This document shows, in pieces, positions 8,464 to 17,406 of a stretch of 61,362 nt of DNA. The notes below the pieces were generated by a model, which saw only the letters and a program-made list of their open reading frames with translations, made no database searches and was not told the DNA's origin. Positions within the stretch are counted from its first letter, which is position 1; every line of letters starts with the position of its first letter. Position numbers and translations under genes: made by a program. The DNA is from an uncultured Alphaproteobacteria bacterium (lineage in GTDB: Bacteria > Pseudomonadota > Alphaproteobacteria > Rhodobacterales > Rhodobacteraceae): positions 1 through 61,362 of the forward strand of contig CABZEW010000007.1 in NCBI GenBank assembly GCA_902524845.1. The letters run 5' to 3'.

Positions 8464-9192
8464 TTAACTATAAGGGACGATTTTAACCCTCTTCAAGTAT
8501 AAAATTAAAGCATTCCAATGGATCAAAATCAATACTTTTGCTAGCATTAAAGGATAACATAACAATGCTTTACTAAGGGTCCAGTCATTAAAATCTTTCG
8601 ATCTACCAGTTTGACTAGCAATTAGTAAGAGACCATCTTTATCTTTTTCGTTAATTCTTATCGATAGCTTCTCATCTGGAGGTAAAATCGTAAAATGATA
8701 AGTCTGATCCATATCAATAAACGGTGATACATACATATTTTTTTCATGTGAGTGCCTGATCCTTCCATCAGTATCAGGTTGACTGTCAACTACGTATTCA
8801 ATTTGATCTCCATATGTATTTTTTACTTCGTAGATAATAGAATTTAACCTGTCTTTAGAGTAACAGAAGAAAACAGATAATGGGCTGAAGCCAAGTCCTA
8901 AAACTCTTGGAAAACTCAATAAATAGACTTTTTCTGGTTTTATTAATCCTGCTGAAAAATGTTTTTCATTTACCCAGTCTCTCAATTTTAACGTGCTCCT
9001 ATCTCCATGATCTTTTTGATAGAGAGATATCATTCCCCATTTATTTAACCTAAAAAACCAGGAGGTCTTATCGAACTCAGCTAATCTATCAATATCTAAA
9101 AACAGACTAAAAACTTTGTAACGGAAAAAGTGTCTTGTGGGTTTTAAACGCATGTGCATAACAGAGCCAAAATAAACACACGATTTATCCAT
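8464..9192 (-). CDS. DUF1365 protein
   Basis: A DUF1365 (COG3496) protein. I chose the ATG at 9192; an in-frame TTG at 9219 would overlap the previous gene by 22 bases. Conserved elements are the start VYFGSVMHMRLKPTRHFFRYKVF and the middle LGFSPLSVFFCY. DUF1365 genes are almost always beside a flavin amine-oxidase-like gene and a CFA-type methyltransferase, exactly as here. The biochemical role is not established; participation in unusual fatty acid synthesis is the usual inference. A C-terminal hydrophobic segment (about 30 residues) suggests membrane association. Confidence 0.85.
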   Translation of the reverse strand: MDKSCVYFGSVMHMRLKPTRHFFRYKVFSLFLDIDRLAEFDKTSWFFRLNKWGMISLYQKDHGDRSTLKLRDWVNEKHFSAGLIKPEKVYLLSFPRVLGLGFSPLSVFFCYSKDRLNSIIYEVKNTYGDQIEYVVDSQPDTDGRIRHSHEKNMYVSPFIDMDQTYHFTILPPDEKLSIRINEKDKDGLLLIASQTGRSKDFNDWTLSKALLCYPLMLAKVLILIHWNALILYLKRVKIVPYS

Positions 9193-9197
9193 AATTT

Positions 9198-10481
9198 TTA
9201 TATCTTTCTTCGAGACCAACTAGGCTCACAACCTAATAACTTTGCTACATTTAAGGCTGAGTTTAAGCCATCTTCATGAAAACCAAAACCCATTTTTGCC
9301 CCCGCAAAGTACAATGAATTTTTACCCTGAATAGCATTTAGCTTTATTTGTGCATTCAATGTATTTGAGTCAAAAATTGGGTGAGAGTATGAAGTTTCGT
9401 AGTGTATTAAACTACGATCAATTTTTTTGCTAGGATTAAGCGAAACAAAATACTGGTTTTTACTTTTTATATTCTGTAACTTATTCATCCAGTAGGTAAC
9501 CTCAATAGGTTTCTTTCTAGCGTCGTTAATGTTATTCGTAATAAAATTCCAACTGGACCATACCTTTTTCAGCTTTGGCATATGGGTCTCATCAGAGTGA
9601 AGCGCCACCTTATTCTCAGATACCTTAAACATTTTTAAAATACCCTCTTCTTCTTTAGTGAGATCTTTAATTAACTTTAAAGTTTGTGGACCATCACAGG
9701 CTAAAACTACTTTATCAAAGGCCATGTTACCAAAACCATTTCCAGCATGGAGAATGCATTTTTTCTGCCTTCTCGTAATTGTTTTTACCGGTGTGTTTAA
9801 AAAAACATTTTTTCCCAATTTTTTGATAATTTTATCTACATATTGTTTTGAGCCCCCATCCACGGTTCTCCATTCAATTTGTGTAGTTATAAGATCAAGT
9901 AAGCTGTGATTTTCGAAGAATTTTAAATAACTATGTGCTGGAAAATCTAATATATTATCCGTTGGCACAGACCAAATAGCAGCACCCATAGGAACAATAA
10001 ACATTTCTGAAAACCAGTTACCAAAGTTGTATTGCCTAAGAAATTGACGCATATTGAAATGTGCAAATTTGCTCGTTTCCATAAATTTTTTGGCTATATT
10101 TTTAAATCTAAAAATGTCGTAGAGACCTCTCAAGTGCTTTATGCTAAATAAGTTTTTCCGTTGTGCAAAAAAAGAGTTAAAATTTTCACCAGCGTACTCT
10201 AATCTTCCGTCGTCAAGGGACACCCCAAACGACATGTTTGAGCTTTTTGTAGTAACCATTAATTCATCGAATAACCTTACGAGGTTGGGATAATTTTTTT
10301 CATTGAAAACAATAAACCCAGTATCTACATACATACTTTCCGTTTTCAGTTTTATTTTAACAGTATTTGAATGCCCCCCAAAGTAGCTATTTTTTTCAAA
10401 TAAGAACACCTCATATTTTTCCGAAAGCGCCAAGGCTGCCCCAAGCCCAGATATCCCTGACCCTACCACCGCAATTTTCAT
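9198..10481 (-). CDS. NAD(P)/FAD-binding amine-oxidase-like protein (COG2907)
   Basis: A 427-residue flavoprotein. The N-terminus shows a Rossmann dinucleotide-binding fold (AVVGSGISGLGAALAL, about residues 4-19) ending in an acidic residue for the ribose, and the C-terminus has the second FAD contact (YFAGAKMGFGFHEDGLNSAL). It belongs to the group that travels with DUF1365 and CFA-like genes. Relatives are thought to oxidise or desaturate acyl chains in fatty-acid modification. It starts 1 base after the photolyase stop, indicating tight co-expression. Confidence 0.88.
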   Translation of the reverse strand: MKIAVVGSGISGLGAALALSEKYEVFLFEKNSYFGGHSNTVKIKLKTESMYVDTGFIVFNEKNYPNLVRLFDELMVTTKSSNMSFGVSLDDGRLEYAGENFNSFFAQRKNLFSIKHLRGLYDIFRFKNIAKKFMETSKFAHFNMRQFLRQYNFGNWFSEMFIVPMGAAIWSVPTDNILDFPAHSYLKFFENHSLLDLITTQIEWRTVDGGSKQYVDKIIKKLGKNVFLNTPVKTITRRQKKCILHAGNGFGNMAFDKVVLACDGPQTLKLIKDLTKEEEGILKMFKVSENKVALHSDETHMPKLKKVWSSWNFITNNINDARKKPIEVTYWMNKLQNIKSKNQYFVSLNPSKKIDRSLIHYETSYSHPIFDSNTLNAQIKLNAIQGKNSLYFAGAKMGFGFHEDGLNSALNVAKLLGCEPSWSRRKI

Positions 10482-10482
10482 T

Positions 10483-11901
10483 TTATAGATCCGCTATGAT
10501 TTTCTTAAATTTAGAATATGAATGAAGAGCTCTATCACGTCCAAACTTTAAATCAACGATAGACGAAGCGGGACGACTTTTTTGATTAATATTCCAGCTT
10601 TTCGGTGCCATTCTGTAAAATTTGTCGCTCTCGTGAGTGGACGAGGAACTTAGACCCAAGTATTTCATTTGATATCTACCGTCTGGATCAAATTTTTTTG
10701 CTTGCAATTCAGGGTTAAATACTCGAAAAAAAGGGCTGGCGTCTGGACCGGATCCAGCCACCCATTGCCAACCCATAGCATTTGATGCCGGGTCCCAGTC
10801 AATCAAGCATTCTTCAAACCATTTAAGCCCCTTTCTCCAATCAATGAGGAGATGTTTGGTTAAATATGATGCTACTATCATCCTAACCCTATTGTGCATC
10901 CTTCCTGTGATATACATCTCTCTCATTCCTGCGTCTACGATCGGCTGCCCAGTTAGCCCTCTTTTCCAACTATTCAAATCATCTTGATCTTCCCTCCAAG
11001 GAAAATGATCCCATTCCGATTTCCAATTTGTATGGATAATATGCGGACTGAAATAAGAAAGGTACCAAGCAAAATCACGCCATGCTAATTGTCTCATAAA
11101 CATCTCCTTATCCTTGAACTTAACCCCTTCCTGAGCAAGAGCGGAATGCCATATTTCTCGCGCAGAAATTTCACCATATGCTAGGTTCTCGGATAAGTTT
11201 GAACTTTCTGTTAAATCAACTCTATCTCTCGATTTTTCATAAATTTTTAACCTCTGACTAAGAAAATTATTAAGGCGTACTTTAGCTCTTTCCTCACCAA
11301 CATTTACTGCTTCAGTTAAATACTCTCTTCGTGAGCCTATTTCTTTTTCCAATTTCCACTCATTGACATTATCGCTCTCTGGCCATTTCATAGGTTTTAT
11401 AAGTGTAATTGGTTTTGGAAGTGTCCGCTCAACTTCTTGTTTCGAAAGAGCCTTCCAAAAAGGAGTGAAAACTTTATAGTGTGATCCCGAGTTAGTTTGC
11501 GTCTTCCACGGTGAATGCAAAAGCATTCCTTCTGTAGACGTAACTCTGACTCCTAGAGCCTCGAAATATGATTTAATTTCAGTATCTCTTTTAACAGAAT
11601 TTTTATCATACAATCTATTCCAAAAAATGCTTAAATCACCAAGGGAGATTTTCAATTCTTTTAATACGGTAAGAGGTTTACCCTTCCTTAAAATCAGCTT
11701 TGAATCATAATGCCTCAAATCCAAGGAAAGACTGTCTAAAGACAGTTTTAGCCTCCACTTAAACGCAGCTCCCGCACGCTCCGTATTCTCATCCAATATA
11801 AATAAGGGAATTAACGGCTTTCCATTTTGTGCCGCAGTATGGAGAGCCGGGTTATCACTAAGCCTGAGGTCTCTACGAAACCAAACTAAATTTACACTCA
11901 T
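10483..11901 (-). CDS. phrB: Deoxyribodipyrimidine photolyase (class I type)
   Basis: A 472-residue photolyase/cryptochrome family enzyme that uses blue light and FAD to split pyrimidine dimers. The N-terminal antenna domain begins NLVWFRRDLRLSDNPAL. The FAD domain contains RQLAWRDFAWY, the DAGMREMYITGRMHNRVRM segment and SNAMGWQWVAGSGPDASPFFRVFNP, all characteristic, including the tryptophans of the electron-transfer chain. Full length with no damage. It lies within the nine-gene run, between the class V aminotransferase-like gene (15-base gap) and the flavoprotein gene (1 base). In Rhodobacter a photolyase gene belongs to the singlet-oxygen regulon, consistent with a light-stress role for the block. 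Confidence 0.95.
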   Translation of the reverse strand: MSVNLVWFRRDLRLSDNPALHTAAQNGKPLIPLFILDENTERAGAAFKWRLKLSLDSLSLDLRHYDSKLILRKGKPLTVLKELKISLGDLSIFWNRLYDKNSVKRDTEIKSYFEALGVRVTSTEGMLLHSPWKTQTNSGSHYKVFTPFWKALSKQEVERTLPKPITLIKPMKWPESDNVNEWKLEKEIGSRREYLTEAVNVGEERAKVRLNNFLSQRLKIYEKSRDRVDLTESSNLSENLAYGEISAREIWHSALAQEGVKFKDKEMFMRQLAWRDFAWYLSYFSPHIIHTNWKSEWDHFPWREDQDDLNSWKRGLTGQPIVDAGMREMYITGRMHNRVRMIVASYLTKHLLIDWRKGLKWFEECLIDWDPASNAMGWQWVAGSGPDASPFFRVFNPELQAKKFDPDGRYQMKYLGLSSSSTHESDKFYRMAPKSWNINQKSRPASSIVDLKFGRDRALHSYSKFKKIIADL

Positions 11902-11916
11902 AGTAAGTCCGATTAT

Positions 11917-13149
11917 TTAAAGGTGTTGATCAAGACCGCTTATTAATTTCTCAACATCACTGTCCGAGGTATAGTGCACGAAGCTCAACCTAACTACACC
12001 CTCATTAATATCAACATTTAGGGCATTAAGAAGACGAACCGCATAAAAGTCACCCGCACCTACTGAGATATCTAGTTCATTTAATTCTTTTGCAAGTGCG
12101 ATATTTGATTTTTTAATTGTTATAGAAACAGTTGGCACCCTATCTTCTACTTCGTAGGAACCAAGTAATCTAACGTTTGTTTTAGTTTTCAAAAAATCAA
12201 GAAGAGGCTTAAGAATTTTTTTTTCCTGACTAGCAATCAAATGATTTACATCGTAAGTAGAAAAACTCAATGGTGATTTGTTATTTAAATGATGGTTGGC
12301 AAGTGCTTCATAATAGTCATATATTCCCCCTAAAGCTGAAACTTGTGCATGATCGGGTCCAGCGGGAGTGAACCTTTTATTTGGGAATTCCTTATTAAAA
12401 TAGTGACATTGGCTTTCTAATTCTGCCGCCAAATTATCTGACACATACATCACGCCAAGATGTGGCCCAAAAGTTTTATAAGATGAGAATAGATAAATGT
12501 CCGGGTTGAAATCATTAATTTGAGGTATCCCATGAGGTGCATAACTTACTCCGTCCACACAGGTAAAGGCTCCTGATTCTCTAGCTAAATTGCAAATTTC
12601 TTCAACAGGATTAACTTGCCCTATTATATTAGAAACATGGGGCAACGCTATCAAGCAAACGGTGCAATCAATTAGTTGTTTTAAGTCTTCTAAATACAAA
12701 CTGCCATTTGACCTAACTCCCCACTCTCTAATCTCAAAGCCTTGGGTTGCTAAATTTCTCCATACCCCAGTATTTGCCTCATGATCCTGGTTAGAGACTA
12801 TGAGCGTCTTTCTTTTTGTTTTTGATAAGCGAAGTGCATTTGCTAAGACGTAAGTGTTTTGAGAAGTAGAAGGGCCCACATGAAGGTTGTTTGTAGGAAC
12901 TCTCAATAACCGTGCTAGCTTTTCGGTGCTCTTATCCATTTCTTCACCAGCCTCGATTGATCCATTAAAGTACCCATAGGGTTGCACTTTTTTGGTCTCA
13001 TAAAACCTTGTAAGTTTGTCAACGACAAACTTACAAGGGAAGCTCCCTCCGGCATTCTCAAAGAATGCTTTCTGGTAAAGAGGATTATCAGCATCAAACG
13101 CATAAAATTGCGATCTGACAAAGTCTAGGTCAAAATTTTTCATTTCCAA
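11917..13149 (-). CDS. Class V aminotransferase-like PLP protein (cysteine-desulfurase-like, no desulfurase Cys)
   Basis: A 410-residue fold-type I PLP enzyme. The PLP lysine is in SSYKTFGPHLG (Lys225) and the cofactor-contacting Asp in CVDG (about Asp199). It resembles the cysteine-desulfurase-like subfamily TIGR01976. At the place where true desulfurases of the SufS/CsdA type carry their persulfide cysteine (HHCAQP), this protein reads AGDFYA, so desulfurase activity is unlikely. Substrate unknown. It sits 9 bases after the Ccr-like gene and 15 before the photolyase. An in-frame start at codon 3 is also possible. Confidence 0.82.
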   Translation of the reverse strand: MEMKNFDLDFVRSQFYAFDADNPLYQKAFFENAGGSFPCKFVVDKLTRFYETKKVQPYGYFNGSIEAGEEMDKSTEKLARLLRVPTNNLHVGPSTSQNTYVLANALRLSKTKRKTLIVSNQDHEANTGVWRNLATQGFEIREWGVRSNGSLYLEDLKQLIDCTVCLIALPHVSNIIGQVNPVEEICNLARESGAFTCVDGVSYAPHGIPQINDFNPDIYLFSSYKTFGPHLGVMYVSDNLAAELESQCHYFNKEFPNKRFTPAGPDHAQVSALGGIYDYYEALANHHLNNKSPLSFSTYDVNHLIASQEKKILKPLLDFLKTKTNVRLLGSYEVEDRVPTVSITIKKSNIALAKELNELDISVGAGDFYAVRLLNALNVDINEGVVRLSFVHYTSDSDVEKLISGLDQHL

Positions 13150-13158
13150 AGAATGATT

Positions 13159-14412
13159 TTACTTTGTTCCTTGGCCTCTAGACGTTGCATTAACTAGACA
13201 CGCCATATTTCCGCTTGGATGTTTGTTCTCATGCATTAACTGATGCGCATGCCCAATTTGCTCAAACTCATATGTCTCTGACAGGCAAGGATCAACTTTT
13301 TTTTGGATGACGAGTTCATTAACTGCGCTTGCCTCATCATCGTTAGCAACATGAGATCCCTGTAATCGTTTTTGATGCATCCAGTGGTACCTTAGATCAA
13401 GTGTTACGTTGTAGCCAGTTGTACCTGCGCAAACGACGACCATACCACCAAGAGCACAAACAAATCCCGACGTAGGTAAAGTAGCCTCTCCCGGATGCTC
13501 GAAGACAATTTTTGGGTTTGTTCTCTCCCCTAATATGTCCCATATTGCTTTACCAAAAGCTCTAGCTCCTGCCATCCATTCATTAAAACTGGGGTCCTCT
13601 GTATCAGGAAGTGCGCCCCAGTGGCTGAAATCATTTCTATTTATTACACCTACAGCCCCCTTATCCATACAAAACTGACGCTTGCCTTCGTCAGATATTA
13701 CAGCTATTGGTTTTCCACCTAAAGCTGAGACAATTTGTAATGCCATTGCACCTAGACCACCCGCTGCGCCCCAAACAAGAACAACATCATCTTTTTCTAC
13801 AGTGTGGGGAGCCCAGCCCATAAGTTGCCTATAAGCAGTTGAAGCGCAAAGCATATAACAGGCAGACTCTTCCCAACTAAGATGAGTGGGTTTTTTTAGG
13901 ATCTGATGCGATTGGGCTTTAGCGAACTGACAGTATGAACCATAGTTAGTTTCATAGCCCCAAACCTTTGCCGAAGGAGCAAGCATTGGGTCCTTACCTG
14001 ATAAAACCCAGGGATCATCATTTTGCCAAGTACCTGAATGTATCACTACTTCATCACCAACCTTAATGTTTGAGACCTGCTCTCCTACTTTATATACTAT
14101 ACCTGAGGCATCAGAGCCACCTGCGTGGAACGTTTCCGGTTCGCCCTTCTTTTGACGCGTGGCTATAACATCCACAGGATACCCAAGCGCTGCCCATACA
14201 TTATTGTAATTTATTCCTGTAGCCATGACATAAACCAACACATCTTTAGGTCCAATGTCCGGCACACCAATAACCTCGCTTTTCCATGCATCTATTGGTT
14301 TACCAAATCTATCTTGTCGTACCATAAATGCATGCATTTTTGATGGAACCTCTCCAAGAGGTGGCTGGTCACCTAAATCATATAATTCTTTTGTGCTCAC
14401 ATTACTCTCCAT
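13159..14412 (-). CDS. Crotonyl-CoA carboxylase/reductase-like enzyme
   Basis: A 417-residue zinc-type medium-chain reductase of the crotonyl-CoA carboxylase/reductase branch, which reductively carboxylates enoyl-CoAs with NADPH and CO2. The nucleotide-binding site is [15 protein letters not shown] (about 213-227). Residues matching the CO2-binding set of characterised enzymes remain: the NYN motif (68-70), Glu154 in WGYETN, and His354 in QGSHVAN, with the Phe before the Glu replaced by Tyr153. No other ethylmalonyl-CoA pathway gene lies in the window. The enzyme may serve that pathway or supply branched extender units. The context in a light-stress and lipid operon is unusual. Confidence 0.85.
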   Translation of the reverse strand: MESNVSTKELYDLGDQPPLGEVPSKMHAFMVRQDRFGKPIDAWKSEVIGVPDIGPKDVLVYVMATGINYNNVWAALGYPVDVIATRQKKGEPETFHAGGSDASGIVYKVGEQVSNIKVGDEVVIHSGTWQNDDPWVLSGKDPMLAPSAKVWGYETNYGSYCQFAKAQSHQILKKPTHLSWEESACYMLCASTAYRQLMGWAPHTVEKDDVVLVWGAAGGLGAMALQIVSALGGKPIAVISDEGKRQFCMDKGAVGVINRNDFSHWGALPDTEDPSFNEWMAGARAFGKAIWDILGERTNPKIVFEHPGEATLPTSGFVCALGGMVVVCAGTTGYNVTLDLRYHWMHQKRLQGSHVANDDEASAVNELVIQKKVDPCLSETYEFEQIGHAHQLMHENKHPSGNMACLVNATSRGQGTK

Positions 14413-14430
14413 AAATTGATATTTTAAAAA

Positions 14431-15051
14431 CTAGTGCGTTCCCCATTTAATTTTGCACAGTTCTGCGCTTCTACCTTCAAAATCCCACACACGACCAAAT
14501 GCTCGAACCCGTCCTTGTTCAGCGGTCGAAATAATAACCTCGGGCCCCATCCAATAAGTTGAGTTTTGAAAAGTTACGTTTTTCCCTTTCTCCAAACCCT
14601 CAATAGGCTTTATTACACCCTGAATTTTTTTCCCAACATTCACTATCCGTTTTTCACCTTCAGTTTTATACTCAACCGGAGATCGCTCACTTCCAAGGTA
14701 AGTTCCTGTCAAAATTGAAAAAAGACCTGTTGTACCACCAACTTTCCCAGAGAATATTTTATCGAGAGCGTCGAAGGCCTCTTCTCCTGCACTGTCATCT
14801 ATAAATGCCCCGATAGTCCAATTCCCTCTTGCCATTTTCCCTGGGATTTCCATCAGCATCCCCACATTAAGCCCTGAGAGATCGACATCCCTAAAATGTC
14901 CATTATCAATTCTTACAGCCAACCATGTTTGGCAGTAACCCTCAGTAGGAGGATGATCCCCAAGACTTACTGCACAAGGACAAAAAACTGTACAATTACA
15001 ATTAAGTGCGAGCTCACCATTTATAGCCCAATCAACTTTTTCCGAACCCAT
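14431..15051 (-). CDS. DUF1326 cysteine-motif protein
   Basis: A 206-residue DUF1326 protein. The N-terminus carries the family's signature cluster of cysteines, CNCTVFCPC (Cys18, 20, 24, 26), plus Cys40, which looks able to bind metal or undergo thiol chemistry. There is no signal peptide or membrane span. The family has no settled function. It is paired with a DUF2182 membrane protein 20 bases upstream, and the two families are repeatedly found together. The next gene begins 18 bases downstream. Confidence 0.85.
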   Translation of the reverse strand: MGSEKVDWAINGELALNCNCTVFCPCAVSLGDHPPTEGYCQTWLAVRIDNGHFRDVDLSGLNVGMLMEIPGKMARGNWTIGAFIDDSAGEEAFDALDKIFSGKVGGTTGLFSILTGTYLGSERSPVEYKTEGEKRIVNVGKKIQGVIKPIEGLEKGKNVTFQNSTYWMGPEVIISTAEQGRVRAFGRVWDFEGRSAELCKIKWGTH

Positions 15052-15071
15052 ATTCTATTACTCCTAAATTT

Positions 15072-15833
15072 TCAAAACCAAACTAACACGGTTCCAGAAC
15101 CAATCAAGATTAAAGATAAAGGTTTTGAAATATATTTACCGTAATCAGGTACTTTCTCTAAGATCATGAAAAGCGTCATTATAGCCATTAACACGATATT
15201 CATAACGCCTCCAACAAAAGCGAGCGCCATAAGTGCCCAACAGCAACCAAGACAATATAATCCGATCGATGAGCCCATGTTGAAAGATCCCACGTATCCA
15301 CTTTTCCAATTCTGAAGAAAAAAAGTAAAAGGTCTCTGACATTTGATAAGACACGCTTGCTTGTATGAGCTGAGTTGATATAAACCGGCCAGTACAAGAA
15401 AGGAGGAACTCAGTAGCGAGCTTACAAATACTCCTTGATCATTGAGCAGATAAAGCTTTCCCAGGAGCACTTGTACTAGGGACATTAAAACAGAAAAAAT
15501 CGTCCAGACGGCCATAAAACCTCCAATAAACCACCAAAAACTATTTTCTCTTTTTCCACCATTTTCTAATATATCCTCATAGGTCTTTAGGGTTGGGATT
15601 ATAGTAGGTGACATCATTGCGATGCTCATCAAAAGCCACATAAAAAAAACTCCAATTAAATTTAGATCTGAAACAGAACTACTACAGATCTCAAGCACAA
15701 TTTTTACAATATTTGCATTGCTTGGTAATAAGCTCTCAAACGCCATAGTCGCTACCCCAATCCATGCGAGAAGTAAGACACTGTAGAAGATAATCCAGTT
15801 GTTTATTTGCGAAAATTCTTTTGACATTGACAT
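15072..15833 (-). CDS. DUF2182 integral membrane protein
   Basis: A polytopic protein (about six to seven spans) of the DUF2182 family (COG5486), described in databases as a predicted metal-binding membrane protein. Conserved pieces are MSIAMMSP, YQLSSYKQACLIKCQ and YCLGCCWALMALAFVGGVMN, with cysteines poised near the membrane. The ATG at 15833 is chosen because it begins the family-like region; the frame is open to an ATG at 15935, which would add 34 unconserved residues. It heads the nine-gene minus-strand run and is divergent from the cytochrome c maturation operon. A role in metal or redox handling is inference. Confidence 0.82.
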   Translation of the reverse strand: MSMSKEFSQINNWIIFYSVLLLAWIGVATMAFESLLPSNANIVKIVLEICSSSVSDLNLIGVFFMWLLMSIAMMSPTIIPTLKTYEDILENGGKRENSFWWFIGGFMAVWTIFSVLMSLVQVLLGKLYLLNDQGVFVSSLLSSSFLVLAGLYQLSSYKQACLIKCQRPFTFFLQNWKSGYVGSFNMGSSIGLYCLGCCWALMALAFVGGVMNIVLMAIMTLFMILEKVPDYGKYISKPLSLILIGSGTVLVWF

Positions 15834-16122
15834 ATTATAAAATATAGACAGACCTTTTTTCGGTGAAATATAAATACCTGTAGACAGAAACCTTAGCCTT
15901 GCCTTATGTGTTACATGAAAGATTGAAATTTTCAAGGTCTTCAGTACTTACAAGTGAAGAGTTTTTTTGTTCTCACTTATTTTGTCTCTAAACCTCTCTT
16001 GCCTCTGTAAATCTCAGTAAATCTCTTTTTCATATTATCCTCTTTGTGCTATTGGTACTTATTACTAATTTGATATGAGAAACTACTATTCAATATATTT
16101 AAATTGCCTCATCAGAACAAAC
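15834..16122. promoter_or_regulatory. Divergent intergenic region between the DUF2182 operon and ccm operon
   Basis: About 290 bases that must hold the promoters of both long operons, the only sizeable space upstream of either. It is AT-rich and includes a short direct repeat (GTAAATCTCAGTAAATCTC, about 16006-16024). I did not find a convincing sigmaE/ChrR-type element (TGATCC with a matching -10), so the regulator of the nine-gene block cannot be named. Confidence 0.4.
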
Positions 16123-16761
16123 ATGGAAAAAATAAAAAAAATCTCTATCTCAATAAATTCGTTATCGTGTGCAGTTGACGGCAAAGTTATACTCGATGAT
16201 ATCAATTTTAGTCTAACTTCAGGGCAGTCGATTACGATCACAGGCCGAAATGGCGTTGGCAAGACCCTTCTTCTTAACACAATCATGGGGTTTAAAGCAA
16301 GTTTCAGGGGCAAGATATTTATAAACGGGGGAGATCTTTCTAGTAACCCTTCCAATAGGCAGGAACAAATTGGATACTTTGGGCACAAAGCCTCTCTCCA
16401 AATTGGGTTAACGCCTAGGGAGGTATTAAATTATTGGAAGGCATTTTACAGCTCAGATGCCATCACTTCAGATTTGATAAAGTTTTGGGAGTTACCAAAT
16501 AATGCTGTTGAAAACTGTTCTAAAGGTCAGCGAAAAAGAATAGCCTTAGCGAGGCTTTCTTTGATGCAAAGAAATATTTGGGTGCTGGACGAACCAACGA
16601 CAAACCTTGATCCTGTGGGTAAGGAAAAGTTCTTGGAACTGCATACCTTACACCTCAAATCGGGAGGCTTATCAATAATTACCACACATGAACCTGAACA
16701 ATTTAAGAAAAGCAAAATGATTAACCTAGATAGATATAGGGGCAATCTATCGCAATGTTAA
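16123..16761 (+). CDS. ccmA: Cytochrome c maturation ABC transporter ATP-binding protein CcmA
   Basis: The ATPase of the CcmABCD complex, which releases heme-loaded CcmE during c-type cytochrome assembly. Walker A is GRNGVGKT, the signature is CSKGQRKRIALARL, and Walker B is IWVLDEPTTNLD. The chosen ATG gives 212 residues, the usual CcmA length; an in-frame ATG at 16075 would add 16. It overlaps ccmB by 7 bases. The run ccmA-B-C-D-G is complete here, while ccmE, ccmF and ccmH are outside the window. Confidence 0.95.
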   Translation: MEKIKKISISINSLSCAVDGKVILDDINFSLTSGQSITITGRNGVGKTLLLNTIMGFKASFRGKIFINGGDLSSNPSNRQEQIGYFGHKASLQIGLTPREVLNYWKAFYSSDAITSDLIKFWELPNNAVENCSKGQRKRIALARLSLMQRNIWVLDEPTTNLDPVGKEKFLELHTLHLKSGGLSIITTHEPEQFKKSKMINLDRYRGNLSQC

Positions 16762-17405
16762 ATATCCTTCGATTAGAGTTTCTGTTGATATTAAGGTCTG
16801 GCTCACACGTAGTTTTAGCTTTTTCCTTTTTCCTATTTTTTATGCTTTTATTTGCTCTTTCGACATTTCGAGATAATTTTATTCTCAGTGGGATCGGCTT
16901 AACTGCAGTTTGGTTAAGCCTTTTGATGTCTACTTTGCTTACTCTTAATAAAGTCATTCATGAAGACTTCGAAAGTGGGGTTTTGGACTATCTTTTGATT
17001 GCCGATATTCCTATAGAGGTAACCCTTTTTTGTAAAACGATCGTTCACTGGATTTCAGTGGTTTTGCCACTTTTACTTATTACACCAATAGTCTTACTCA
17101 CATTCCAAATAAGCTCTTACAATATAATAAAAACAGTTTTAATATTACTACTAGGCTCTCCTTCACTGAGTTTTTTAGGCACAATGATTTCCTGTCTCAC
17201 ATTATCCAATCGCAGTAGTTTTCTCCTTACAACGATAACAATACCATTTTATTTTCCAACTCTTCTTTTAGGGGTTTTTTGCAGTAGCTCTACCACCACC
17301 AACTTATTTGCATTTGAATATTTGCTCCTTTACGCAAATACACTATTTACTGTAGTGCTTAGTCCATATATATCGTCTTACGCTATCAAATTGAATTATT
17401 CTTAA
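16755..17405 (+). CDS. ccmB: Heme exporter membrane protein CcmB
   Basis: A 216-residue membrane protein with about six spans, matching the CcmB family: LRLEFLLILRSGSHVVLAFSF-like start and the LLSTLLTLNKVIHEDFESGVLDYL region typical of the family. It is the membrane partner of CcmA. The start codon lies inside the end of ccmA, and ccmC begins 1 base after its stop, so the three are translationally coupled. Confidence 0.93.
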   Translation: MLNILRLEFLLILRSGSHVVLAFSFFLFFMLLFALSTFRDNFILSGIGLTAVWLSLLMSTLLTLNKVIHEDFESGVLDYLLIADIPIEVTLFCKTIVHWISVVLPLLLITPIVLLTFQISSYNIIKTVLILLLGSPSLSFLGTMISCLTLSNRSSFLLTTITIPFYFPTLLLGVFCSSSTTTNLFAFEYLLLYANTLFTVVLSPYISSYAIKLNYS

Positions 17406-17406
17406 A

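Noticed and set aside
11917-13149. Cysteine desulfurase (SufS/CsdA) for the PLP protein
   Set aside because: The catalytic cysteine position is substituted and no suf genes adjoin it.
16075-16122. Longer ccmA start at 16075
   Set aside because: The extra 16 residues are not part of the CcmA family and the ATG at 16123 gives the normal length.
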